The notes under the pieces: model-generated | What the model was told of the DNA's origin: nothing | The model's database searches: none | The model's input: the letters and a program-made list of their open reading frames with translations, nothing else | Part shown: piece by piece, positions 41,850 through 49,590 of the stretch | Layout of the letters: each line of letters begins with the position of its first letter | How positions within the stretch are numbered: the first letter of the stretch is position 1 | Translations under genes and position numbers: made by a program | Origin: Postechiella sp039985655 | GTDB lineage: Bacteria > Bacteroidota > Bacteroidia > Flavobacteriales > Flavobacteriaceae | Assembly (NCBI GenBank): GCA_039985655.1 | Contig: JBDWSF010000018.1 | Coordinates: forward strand, 496,001-560,000 | DNA length: 64,000 nucleotides | Direction: 5' to 3'

Positions 41850-43274
41850 CTATTCCTCAAAGAACTCGTCTTTAAAACCTATTAAATACAATTTCTCTTT
41901 AGCTCTAGTTACGGCTGTATACAACCATCTTAAATAATCTTTATTAATCCCTTCTGGTAAATACGGTTGCTCTACAAAAACGGTATTCCACTGTCCACCT
42001 TGCGATTTATGACAGGTTATCGCGTACGAGAATTTAACTTGTAACGCATTAAAGTGTTTATTGTTTTTCACCTTTAAAAACTTTTTATACTTACTGGTTT
42101 CATCTTCAAAATCTAGCATCACTTCTTGATAAAGTTTATTAGAATCTTCGTAAGGTAACGATGGTGTTTCGGCATCAATAGTATCTAAAATTAAAACCGT
42201 TTCGAAAGGTAGCATCTTAGGATAATCGACCATTCTTATTTTTACTTCCGCGAAGCGAAAACCATAAAGTTCTTTGATACTAAAAATTTCAAGGACTTCA
42301 ATAATATCACCATTGGCAATAAAACCAGCTTCGGAAGTCGCTTTTAACCAAAAGTAATTGTTCTTTACAACCATTAAATAATCGCCAGAACTTAATTCGT
42401 GCTCGTTAAATAGAATTTTGTTTCTAATTTGCTGATTGTATAAATTCGCCCGTTTATTACTTCTAACAATAATAGCGGTTTCTTCGTTACCTAAATTACT
42501 GTACGCGCCATCAATGGCCTCCATAATTTCGTAACCATCCGTTAACCGCACAATATCTTTGAAATTGCCTAAATTAAATTGAAACGATTCGTAAAACGTG
42601 CCAGACAAAACTTCTCGAAGTATGGTTGCATTGGATAAAATTCCAGAATCTTGCCCCTGTCTAACCACTTCATCCAATTCCATTTTTGTAACCTCTTTAT
42701 CGTAATTTAAGGCTAATTTATTTTCGTCTAAAGCTGGGCTTATATCTAATTTTACAGGCGGCAACTGTGCTGTATCTCCAATTAAAAGTAGTTTACAATT
42801 TTTACCAGCATACACATATTGCATTAAATCATCTAATAAAGATCCGTTTTCAATAAACTTAGATTCTCCTGGTGTATCGGGTATCATAGAGGCTTCATCA
42901 ACAATAAAAATGGTGTTTTTATGTTTATTGGGTTGTAAAACAAACTTGACACCGCCTCCGCCATCTTTTTTAGGGAAATATATTTTTTTATGAATGGTAA
43001 ACGCCTCTTTTCCAGAATAATTTGAAATGACTTTAGCCGCCCGACCTGTTGGTGCCATTAAGACGGCACTCATTTTTGCTTTCCATAAATTTGTAACAAT
43101 ACTACCAATTATAGTGGTCTTCCCTGTTCCGGCGTAACCTTTTAGCAGATAAAGCGTGTTTTTTGAATTATCAAAAATAAAATTAGATAATTGTTGAAGC
43201 ACAATATTTTGCTTTAACGTTGGTTCGAACGGAAAAGACTGTTTTACAAGCGAATAAAATTGGGATGGGGTCAT
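41850..43274 (-). CDS. ATP-dependent RecD/Pif1-like DNA helicase
   Basis: 474 residues with the superfamily 1B helicase motifs in order: GYAGTGKTTIIGSIV (Walker A, about 44-58), MAPTGRAAKVIS (motif Ia), IFIVDEASMIPD (Walker B), LLLIGDTAQLPPV (motif III), and at the C-terminus VKFSYAITCHKSQGGQWNTV and WLYTAVTRAKEKLYLIG (motifs V and VI). It is shorter than RecD of RecBCD and RecD2, lacking their N-terminal regions; such short forms are common in Bacteroidota. It likely unwinds DNA ends or forks in repair or replication. Single gene, no partner nuclease nearby. Confidence 0.88.
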   Translation of the reverse strand: MTPSQFYSLVKQSFPFEPTLKQNIVLQQLSNFIFDNSKNTLYLLKGYAGTGKTTIIGSIVTNLWKAKMSAVLMAPTGRAAKVISNYSGKEAFTIHKKIYFPKKDGGGGVKFVLQPNKHKNTIFIVDEASMIPDTPGESKFIENGSLLDDLMQYVYAGKNCKLLLIGDTAQLPPVKLDISPALDENKLALNYDKEVTKMELDEVVRQGQDSGILSNATILREVLSGTFYESFQFNLGNFKDIVRLTDGYEIMEAIDGAYSNLGNEETAIIVRSNKRANLYNQQIRNKILFNEHELSSGDYLMVVKNNYFWLKATSEAGFIANGDIIEVLEIFSIKELYGFRFAEVKIRMVDYPKMLPFETVLILDTIDAETPSLPYEDSNKLYQEVMLDFEDETSKYKKFLKVKNNKHFNALQVKFSYAITCHKSQGGQWNTVFVEQPYLPEGINKDYLRWLYTAVTRAKEKLYLIGFKDEFFEE

Positions 43275-43355
43275 TTTCTGACTTAAAAATTAAATTTTAT
43301 TCAAATATAGAAATGATTTTTACCTACAATGGTTTTTACGATTAAAAAAAAATTG

Positions 43356-43363
43356 TAGATTTG
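43356..43363 (+). promoter_or_regulatory. Promoter -7 box before the 43405 operon
   Basis: TAGATTTG fits TAnnTTTG exactly and lies 42 bases before the ATG at 43405. A T-rich stretch (TTTTTACG, about 43333-43340) could serve as the -33 element, but no clear TTTG stands there. Confidence 0.45.
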
Positions 43364-43404
43364 CGAAAGACCATTAATAAATTTTATAAATAAAATAGCA
43401 TACT

Positions 43405-44148
43405 ATGTTAACAATTCTTTTAGTAACGGTTGGTGTAATATTATTAACAATTGGCTTAGTTAAGCTTGTGGATAAATTTATACCTACAAAATTTAAACCT
43501 GTATTAACTATTGCTCTTTGGGTTTTAATAGCCTTTTTAGGATATCACACATATATGTCTGTTTATAACCCAATTCTTTTTAATAAAGAAAAAGAAAAGC
43601 GTTATGCTAAAGTCATTAATAGTCTAGAAGATATTAGAGATGCGCAATTAGCGCATAGAACAGTTACTGGAAAATTTGTTGGAAAATTTGAGGACTTAAT
43701 TAAATTTATTGATACTGCCGAATTTACAATTACACAACGTAAAGATTCTACAGTAATTGACAAAGAGGCAAACAAGCGTTTTGGTTTAGATTCGATGACT
43801 AAAGAAGTTGTTATAATTGATACTTTAGGAACTGTATCTGTTAAAGATTCTTTATTTAAAGGCTCTGATCGTTATAAAAAGATGATGAACTTACCAGAAG
43901 GCGTTGGTGAACCAGGTGCTAAATTTGAGCTTAAGGCTGGATATATATTACAAAACGATTTGAATTTACCTGTATTTGAAGCTTCTATTAAGAAAAACAT
44001 TATTTTGTTTGATCAAGATAAAGACCTTTTAGTTGGCGAGAATCAAGTGATGTCTGTTGAAGCTGTAAATGGTGATAAAATAATAGTTGGTTCAATGGAA
44101 GAAGTTAATACCACTGGAAACTGGCCAAAACTTTATGACACAAAATAA
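43405..44148 (+). CDS. Membrane-anchored protein of Bacteroidota, function unknown
   Basis: 247 residues. Two hydrophobic segments at the N-terminus (ILLVTVGVILLTIGLVKLV at about 4-22, and VLTIALWVLIAFLGYHTYM at about 32-50) anchor a soluble periplasmic or cytoplasmic part of about 190 residues. In it I see a coiled-coil-like helix (KEKEKRYAKVINSLEDIRDA) followed by H-x-TVTGKFVGKFEDLIKF, a pattern reminiscent of pseudopilin-like domains, but no certain family. It opens a tight operon: the next gene (DUF3822) overlaps its end by 14 bases, and rsmD overlaps that one by a base. Confidence 0.75.
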   Translation: MLTILLVTVGVILLTIGLVKLVDKFIPTKFKPVLTIALWVLIAFLGYHTYMSVYNPILFNKEKEKRYAKVINSLEDIRDAQLAHRTVTGKFVGKFEDLIKFIDTAEFTITQRKDSTVIDKEANKRFGLDSMTKEVVIIDTLGTVSVKDSLFKGSDRYKKMMNLPEGVGEPGAKFELKAGYILQNDLNLPVFEASIKKNIILFDQDKDLLVGENQVMSVEAVNGDKIIVGSMEEVNTTGNWPKLYDTK

Positions 44149-44956
44149 TAACAGTACAAAAATAAATAACAGTACAGAATTGTCCATTCAAATTAGTTTG
44201 AGTGGACTTTCTTTTTGTATCCTACAAAGAGACACCCTTACTATTTCCTTTTTAAAACATTTTAATTTTGATAAAAAGTTAAATCCTTTTGAACTTTTAG
44301 ATCAATTAAAACATCTTTTTAATACAGAAAAAGCTTTACAAGAAGCGTTTAGCAGTGTTTTTATTATTCATGCTAACGAATTAGCTACTTTAGTACCAAA
44401 ACCCTTGTTTAATGAAGATTGCTTAGCAGACTACCTTAAATTCAATTCTAAAATATTGAAGTCTGATTTTATAACTTACGATGCTATAAAATTAAACGAC
44501 AGTGTAAATGTCTATGTACCGTATGTAAACATCAACAATTTTATATACGAAAAGTTTGGAACCTTTACCTTCAAGCATTTTTCTACTATTTTAATAGATC
44601 AATTATTAGTAGCCGAAAAAAATACAGACACTCCAAAAGTGTATGCACATATTAGTTCTGGTCATTTCGAATTAATAATTATTAAAAACAGTAAACTTGT
44701 TTTATATAACAGTTTTGAATATACTAATGAAGAAGATTTTATTTACTATGTTTTATTTACTGCTGAACAGTTAAATTTAAACCCAGAAAAACTAGAATTA
44801 GTCTTTTTAGGCGCTATTATAAAAGATGATGCGCTTTATAAAATGGCGTATAAATACATTAGACATATCAGTTTTGGTAACAGAAACGATAACTATAAGT
44901 ACACCCAAGCACCAAGCACAAACCATAGCGATTTCACCTTAATAAAAAGTTTTTAA
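44135..44956 (+). CDS. DUF3822 family protein
   Basis: I start at the ATG at 44135, just inside the end of the previous gene, since the earlier ATG at 44087 would mean a 62-base overlap and adds a segment that reads as the other gene's shadow. The product of 273 residues has the actin-like/ASKHA-type pattern known for DUF3822 (ELSIQISLSGLSFCILQRD, VYAHISSGHFELIIIKNSKL, LVLYNSFEYTNEEDFIYYVL). The role is unknown. The family's usual neighbour is rsmD, as here, where they overlap by one base (TAATG at 44954-44958). Confidence 0.82.
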   Translation: MTQNNNSTKINNSTELSIQISLSGLSFCILQRDTLTISFLKHFNFDKKLNPFELLDQLKHLFNTEKALQEAFSSVFIIHANELATLVPKPLFNEDCLADYLKFNSKILKSDFITYDAIKLNDSVNVYVPYVNINNFIYEKFGTFTFKHFSTILIDQLLVAEKNTDTPKVYAHISSGHFELIIIKNSKLVLYNSFEYTNEEDFIYYVLFTAEQLNLNPEKLELVFLGAIIKDDALYKMAYKYIRHISFGNRNDNYKYTQAPSTNHSDFTLIKSF

Positions 44957-45495
44957 TGCGTATTATTTCAGGATTATATAAAAGTAGAAAGATTGTTGCA
45001 CCAAAAAACCTACCCGTTCGTCCAACGACAGATATGGCTAAGGAATCGCTATTCAACATTTTAAACAATAATTTTTATTTTGACGATATATCGGTTATCG
45101 ATTTATTTTCTGGTTCTGGAAATATTAGTTACGAATTCGCTTCACGTGGTACCGAGCAAATTACTTGTGTCGATCAAGATTATGGCTGTGTTAAGTTTAT
45201 AAACAAAACCGCCGAAGATTTCGATATGCCTTTACAGGTTATTAAAAGTGATGTTTTTAAGTTTTTAGAAAAAACAAAACTTCAAGCCAAAATTATCTTT
45301 GCAGATCCGCCTTATAATTTTTCTGTCGAGCAGTTTTCAAAAATACCCGAATTAGTGTTTCAAAATAAGATTTTATTAGAGGAAGGTCTGCTTATTGTAG
45401 AGCATTCTAAACACACCGATTTATCGTCTCTAGAACATTTCGATTATTCAAAAAGCTACGGTGGCAACATGTTTAGCTTCTTCGAAAAGAAATAA
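44956..45495 (+). CDS. rsmD: 16S rRNA (guanine-966-N2)-methyltransferase RsmD
   Basis: 179 residues. RsmD methylates G966 of 16S rRNA using S-adenosylmethionine. Hallmarks: RIISGLYKSRKIVAPKN (2-18), RPTTDMAKESLFNIL (about 22-36), the SAM-binding VIDLFSGSGNISYEFASRG (about 47-65) and the catalytic FADPPYNF (near 115). Starts on the last base of the DUF3822 gene stop, so translation is coupled. Confidence 0.93.
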   Translation: MRIISGLYKSRKIVAPKNLPVRPTTDMAKESLFNILNNNFYFDDISVIDLFSGSGNISYEFASRGTEQITCVDQDYGCVKFINKTAEDFDMPLQVIKSDVFKFLEKTKLQAKIIFADPPYNFSVEQFSKIPELVFQNKILLEEGLLIVEHSKHTDLSSLEHFDYSKSYGGNMFSFFEKK

Positions 45496-45658
45496 TTCAC
45501 TTCCATTTCTATACGTAATTCGTTTTTTTTCAGTAAATTAGGTTTCTCTCTAAGAGTCCCCTGACTCTAACATGCTATTTCCTTTCGTCGAAAAACGCTC
45601 CTTTTTTCAAATATGATTATGGTTAAAATTGATTATTAATCAACCAAAACCAATAATT
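45496..45658. other. Intergenic gap with a small hairpin
   Basis: A perfect 6-base hairpin AGAGTC-CCCT-GACTCT occupies 45553-45568 but is not followed by a T-run, so termination after rsmD is uncertain. No gene seen. Confidence 0.4.
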
Positions 45659-46192
45659 ATGAGAAAACTTTTTTTACCTGTACTCGCTGTACTTCTTTTT
45701 GCAGCATGTCAAAACAACAAAAAACAATTTACTATGACATCTCCAGAGATTGATGTCGTTAAATCTTTAGTAAAAGATTATCATGATGGTAATTGGGAAT
45801 CTTGGCTAACTCATTATGCAGATACTGCAAAAATCTTCCACAATACTTGGGATAAAAAGAAAGGAGCGACACCTGCAGAAACTGTTAAATCCTTAAAAGC
45901 TATACTTGCCAACATGTCTAGTTATCACTTTGAAGAAGACAAAGGTCTTCCATGGTATGAAATGGTAACAAATGACGATTCGGAGACCTGGGTGTATTTT
46001 TGGGGTAACTGGAATGGTGTTCTCTCAGCAAATAGCAAACAATTAGAAATCCCAGTTCATCTCGCTTTAAAGTTTGTTAATGGAAAAATTGGGCGAGAAG
46101 AAGGGTTTTATAATCTTTCAGACTTAACGGCAGCACTCCAAGAAATTGAAGCTAATAAAATGGCCGAAGAATTAGAAACTAAAACAGAATAA
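45659..46192 (+). CDS. NTF2-like (SnoaL type) lipoprotein
   Basis: I begin at the ATG at 45659, which starts the lipoprotein signal MRKLFLPVLAVLLFAAC (lipobox FAAC); a preceding in-frame ATG at 45629 would put 10 extra residues in front. The 177-residue product then has VKSLVKDYHDGNWESWLTHY, a segment typical of NTF2-like folds that hold small hydrophobic ligands, with W-x-W repeats further on (WVYFWGNWNG). The role is unknown; a cup-shaped binding protein on a membrane surface is plausible. The next gene follows after 22 bases and is also exported. Confidence 0.78.
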   Translation: MRKLFLPVLAVLLFAACQNNKKQFTMTSPEIDVVKSLVKDYHDGNWESWLTHYADTAKIFHNTWDKKKGATPAETVKSLKAILANMSSYHFEEDKGLPWYEMVTNDDSETWVYFWGNWNGVLSANSKQLEIPVHLALKFVNGKIGREEGFYNLSDLTAALQEIEANKMAEELETKTE

Positions 46193-46214
46193 CCAATCCT
46201 TAATTTAAACACTC

Positions 46215-46967
46215 ATGAAAACAATAAAAACAACATGTCTTTTAGTGTTAATACTATGTTTAACAGTAAATTTCGCCGAAGCTCAAAAATTATATAGAGT
46301 ACACCAAGACAACGTTAAACCATCCATGGTAAGCGAATACGAAAAAATTGCTAAAGAATTTAATGCCGCTTGTGTAGAGCACAATCTACAAGCTAGTTGG
46401 ATTACAGCAACCACGAGCGATTTAAAATACATGTACGTAACACCCATGGAAAAATTCGCTGAACTAGACGAACGCCCTTTTGCAGCTATGGCAGAAGCTA
46501 TGGGCAACAAATTCACCGAATTATTCGAAAAATTCGATGCCTGTTACGACTCGCACGGCTCATACATTATAGGATTAAACGAAAAACTTAGCTATATGCC
46601 TGAAGGTATCTCACAAACCACAGAAGGCGAAAATTATCGTGATTATTTTTTCATTTATTACACACCAGCTAATGCAAAAAAAATACGAGAAGGCATGATG
46701 GCTGTTAAAGAGTTATTCGTTGCCAAAGCGTCTAAAAACTATTATAGAATATACCATAGTGGGTTTGGTACCATGGAAAGTTATTATATGGTAGCCATGT
46801 CTAGTAAAGACGAAATCGATTCGGCTACAAAATCTGTAAAGAACAAAGACGTTTTAGGTCCTGACCGTTTCGAAACCTTCGACAAAGTCATGAAATACGC
46901 ATCACGAACAGCCGAAAGCACTGGAAAAATGCGCCCCGACTTAGCATATTCCCCAAAGAAAGAATAA
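46215..46967 (+). CDS. Exported protein, function unknown, co-transcribed with the NTF2-like lipoprotein
   Basis: 250 residues with a cleavable signal peptide (MKTIKTTCLLVLILCLTVNF ... AEAQ). The mature part opens with KLYRVHQDNVKPSMVSEYE and about 110 residues later has DYFFIYYTPANAKKIREGM, a second copy of the same pattern (Y-x-VH/Y ... K-x-EYE), which fits two ferredoxin-like (NIPSNAP or dimeric alpha-beta barrel type) halves. I cannot assign a function. A perfect terminator hairpin begins 24 bases after the stop. Confidence 0.72.
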   Translation: MKTIKTTCLLVLILCLTVNFAEAQKLYRVHQDNVKPSMVSEYEKIAKEFNAACVEHNLQASWITATTSDLKYMYVTPMEKFAELDERPFAAMAEAMGNKFTELFEKFDACYDSHGSYIIGLNEKLSYMPEGISQTTEGENYRDYFFIYYTPANAKKIREGMMAVKELFVAKASKNYYRIYHSGFGTMESYYMVAMSSKDEIDSATKSVKNKDVLGPDRFETFDKVMKYASRTAESTGKMRPDLAYSPKKE

Positions 46968-46991
46968 ACTTAGTCACTCTATTTTAAACAC

Positions 46992-47018
46992 GAAGAGCGA
47001 CCTCTAAAGTCGCTCTTC
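46992..47018. terminator. Bidirectional terminator for the 46215 gene and rnpB
   Basis: A perfect stem of 10 pairs, GAAGAGCGAC / GTCGCTCTTC, encloses the loop CTCTAAA-like (47002-47008). On the plus strand TGTTTATTT follows; on the minus strand GTGTTTAAAAT follows. It separates a plus-strand gene from the minus-strand RNase P RNA. Confidence 0.8.
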
Positions 47019-47027
47019 TGTTTATTT

Positions 47028-47360
47028 AAGTAAATCTATAAGCCGAATCCTGTATGTTTTAATTCCTTTTAGAATTACTTCTTCAAAAAACAAAACACCC
47101 CTATCATTTATCTCAATGTATTGTTGCCAATACACTTTAGCTGCCTACCCTCCAGCATCAAGCGTGCCGCCTTCAAACGCTGGTTTACATGACATTGCAC
47201 CATAAAGAGTTTACCTGGTTTCACTACAGCATTACCTGTACATACTTTCTGTTGCACTTTTCCTAACCTCACGGCTGGTGGCCATTAACCACTAAATTGC
47301 ACTACGGTGTCCGGACTTTCCTAACTAAAGCAAGCTTTAGTTCGATAGGGCGATCTACTT
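47028..47360 (-). ncRNA. rnpB: RNase P RNA, class A
   Basis: Read on the minus strand, the stretch shows the universal core of RNase P RNA: AGGAAAGTCCGGACACCG near the 5' end (P4 5' strand), ACAGAAAGTA (CR-II), GGTAAACTC, GGAGGGTAGGCAG, and ACAGGATTCGGCTTATAG at the 3' end. The ends pair to form P1: AAGTAGATC at the 5' end with GATTTACTT at the 3' end, with one G-U pair. This fixes the transcript at about 333 bases. RNase P RNA is the catalytic part of the enzyme that trims tRNA 5' leaders. A -7 box at 47366-47373 is just upstream. Confidence 0.95.
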
Positions 47361-47365
47361 ATCCG

Positions 47366-47373
47366 CAAAATTA
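47366..47373 (-). promoter_or_regulatory. Promoter -7 box of rnpB
   Basis: On the minus strand the sequence is TAATTTTG, an exact TAnnTTTG, 6 bases before the predicted 5' end of rnpB at 47360. No clear -33 TTTG can be seen at the usual distance. Confidence 0.6.
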
Positions 47374-47424
47374 CAATAAACAAATACTAAAATCTAAGTT
47401 TATTTATGAGTATTTTTAATGTTT

Positions 47425-47513
47425 GGGCGTTACCCTGAAAAGGGGGTCAGGCTTTACGTTGCAAGTCCTCGCTCCTATGGTCGCTGTGGGCTTTTCACTG
47501 CAATCCTTAACGC
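47425..47513. repeat. Repeat element with GGGCGTTA and TAACGC ends
   Basis: The 89-base element starts GGGCGTTA and ends CTTAACGC, giving complementary GCGTTA / TAACGC ends, and has two internal half copies of GGTC..GGCTTT..TGCAA (near 47447 and 47480). I know very similar intergenic elements from other Flavobacteriaceae; their role is not known. It lies between rnpB and the repeats that follow, in a region without genes (47374-47917). Confidence 0.6.
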
Positions 47514-47801
47514 GGATTAGTCAGCAGCATAAAGTCATCAATAGCAGTCTAGTCTATCCTCTGTAATTAACACAAAACACCAAGTTTTACGTCATTGCTA
47601 GGCACGAAGCAATCTGTCAAAACGAACCAAAAACATCAAACAACCTCCAATTAAAAAGGAAAGGTTCAATTCGAGAAATTACTTCGTCGTAAAAAACGTT
47701 AATCGTTACCGCAAGTTTGTAACTGTAACTTGTGCCGCTAAACTTACTAAAAAACCTTTACATTTTTGTAAAAGCTTTTAGCTTATTTTTTTCTTACTCT
47801 T
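47514..47801. other. Gene-free stretch between two repeat elements
   Basis: No coding frame is supported. Near 47711-47735 a hairpin-like GCAAGTT / AACTTGTGC is seen. The stretch is best seen as part of the repeat-rich insert next to the orphan ATPase gene. Confidence 0.4.
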
Positions 47802-47879
47802 GTTTTACTTACTCATACTCGGTACTAGTTAAAAACTAGCACTAGCGGACACTATGGAACAGCGGGGAGTAAGTAAAAC
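47802..47879. repeat. Long inverted repeat downstream of the orphan ATPase gene
   Basis: Perfect 13-base arms, GTTTTACTTACTC (47802-47814) and GAGTAAGTAAAAC (47867-47879), enclose 52 bases that contain the smaller dyad CTAGTT / AACTAG and the phrase ACTATGGAACAGCGGGG. The latter phrase is familiar from dispersed elements in Flavobacteriaceae. It begins 39 bases beyond the ATPase stop and may also work as its transcript end. Confidence 0.6.
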
Positions 47880-47917
47880 TATTAGCTTTTCTTCATTCAT
47901 ATTGTTGACATTAGTTT

Positions 47918-49366
47918 TTAATACACTTTTATTCTGAACTTTCTAGTAAAACCAAAATGTAAAATCATTTTTTGTTTGTGACTGAATGGCAAGTTATGGT
48001 CTTTATATTTAAAAAACCATCTTTTAGAATCACTTAAAGTACCTATAAGTCCAAAATCAAAAAGGGTTTCTAATAAATCTTCGTGATTTTTATTGTTATT
48101 TTTCAAATAGTTTACTACTTTGGAATCACTATCTAGTTCCTTTTTGATTTCGTCAAATGTTACTAGACCTTTATTTAATTTCATAAATGCATGAGTAGAC
48201 TCCTGCCAAATAGGAAGATGACTTTGAATCTCATCTCTAAACTCTCTATAAAACCATTCCGAATATTCTATTTCAGCAGTTCTAACAGTTTGAAACGTTA
48301 GTTTGCCTTTTATATTTTGTTTCTGACAATACTTCATGAATTTAATTACATCCCTAGGTCTTTCAAAAGTTCTGTTATAAATAAATTCCCAAAGATTATT
48401 TATTTTTTTTGGAATATTTCTATCATTATTTACAGTTATTTGTTCCCAGGCTCTATTGCGGTTTCTGACATTTATTGATGCATTTATTCTCGCATTTATT
48501 AAATCATAGATTGAGTAGCTAGTATGGTATTCTTTAGTCCATTTTAAATTTATTATATAGTCATCTAACTTGTTAAGATCATTATCTTCAAGATTATTAA
48601 AAATGTCTGATCTTAAAGCAAGAACTGGTCTAATATTTAAATTGTCTTTTAAATCTAAAAATGTATTTTCTACAGCTCTGAATAAGGATAACAGTAATAA
48701 ATTTAAATTTTTATCATTTGCAGAATAACCTTCATCTAGTTCGTCAAAAAGCAAATAAAAAGTACAAGTTGAAGTTGTACTTTTTATAAGTTTCATTAAA
48801 ATTTCAGATGCTTTTTGAAAATGTACATATGTAGTAGTTTCTTTTGCAGACCCTGAAGTATTTTCAAAACCTATCAATTTAGCTACTACAGAAACTTTAT
48901 TCTGATTTGTTTTTAAGTTTTTTAATGTTTCTGCAAATCCAAGATTCGAAGGGAAATTTATTTTAATAAACTTTTTAAGTTCAATAACATTCTCAGTGTT
49001 TTCTATTTTACTATCCTGTATTATTAATTTTGCTATTTCAGTTAAAACTAAAAAAGTCCAAATAGGCACAAATTGAGACTTGTTTCCCAGTGTTCTATCT
49101 TTAAGTTCTCGAATTGTTTGAATTGGAAAACTTCTGAGTGACAAATATTTTGCAAATGAACTATAATCATTAGATGCTTCATTTGCAATCTGTTCTATAA
49201 TAGCTGTTTTACCAGTTCCTTTTCTACCAATTATGTATCTATAATCTCCGTTTTTTATTCCATCATATTCAGGTATTTTAACAAAATATTTTCGTAGTTG
49301 TCTATCTCCTTTTGCATCATCTGGTCCCCAATTTACTTTTTTGAAATCATTTTCAAATATTACCAT
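47918..49366 (-). CDS. Orphan P-loop ATPase (Sll1717-like)
   Basis: 482 residues. The Walker A is GRKGTGKTAI (about residues 47-56), and Walker B is FYLLFDELDEGYS (near 208), which places it in the STAND/KAP-like ATPase group; the N-terminal context YRYIIGRKGTGKTAIIEQ matches the family I know as P-loop ATPase Sll1717. The middle is helical; the C-terminal third carries EYSEWFYREFRDEI and a winged-helix-like end. No signal or membrane segment. Function is unknown; related ATPases often sit in accessory loci. It stands alone, on the minus strand between rnpB and dnaX, with dispersed repeats downstream, so it looks like an inserted gene. No partner gene is present. Confidence 0.75.
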   Translation of the reverse strand: MVIFENDFKKVNWGPDDAKGDRQLRKYFVKIPEYDGIKNGDYRYIIGRKGTGKTAIIEQIANEASNDYSSFAKYLSLRSFPIQTIRELKDRTLGNKSQFVPIWTFLVLTEIAKLIIQDSKIENTENVIELKKFIKINFPSNLGFAETLKNLKTNQNKVSVVAKLIGFENTSGSAKETTTYVHFQKASEILMKLIKSTTSTCTFYLLFDELDEGYSANDKNLNLLLLSLFRAVENTFLDLKDNLNIRPVLALRSDIFNNLEDNDLNKLDDYIINLKWTKEYHTSYSIYDLINARINASINVRNRNRAWEQITVNNDRNIPKKINNLWEFIYNRTFERPRDVIKFMKYCQKQNIKGKLTFQTVRTAEIEYSEWFYREFRDEIQSHLPIWQESTHAFMKLNKGLVTFDEIKKELDSDSKVVNYLKNNNKNHEDLLETLFDFGLIGTLSDSKRWFFKYKDHNLPFSHKQKMILHFGFTRKFRIKVY

Positions 49367-49557
49367 AGTTATCTATATTAATGTTAACGATTTTTAATAG
49401 ATTTAAAACCCTTTTAATATCATATATTCTACTTTAAACGAAATTCGACATTTTTTCTGACAAAACAAAGAAAAAACCTTCAACATAAAAATCTCCCATT
49501 TGTTAATAACTCCTATTAAATTATAACCTCAAAATTCTAAATTCTAAATTGAATTTT

Positions 49558-49565
49558 TAACTTTG
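49558..49565 (+). promoter_or_regulatory. Probable -7 box of dnaX
   Basis: TAACTTTG matches TAnnTTTG and lies 25 bases before the ATG at 49591. No good -33 TTTG is visible. The start codon itself is inside a small hairpin, AGCATC-ATGA-GATGCT (49580-49595), which might affect initiation. Confidence 0.4.
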
Positions 49566-49590
49566 TTACCTATTCAATGAGCATCATGAG

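Noticed and set aside
45553..45568. Hairpin AGAGTC-CCCT-GACTCT as terminator of rsmD
   Set aside because: The stem is short and is not followed by a T-run.
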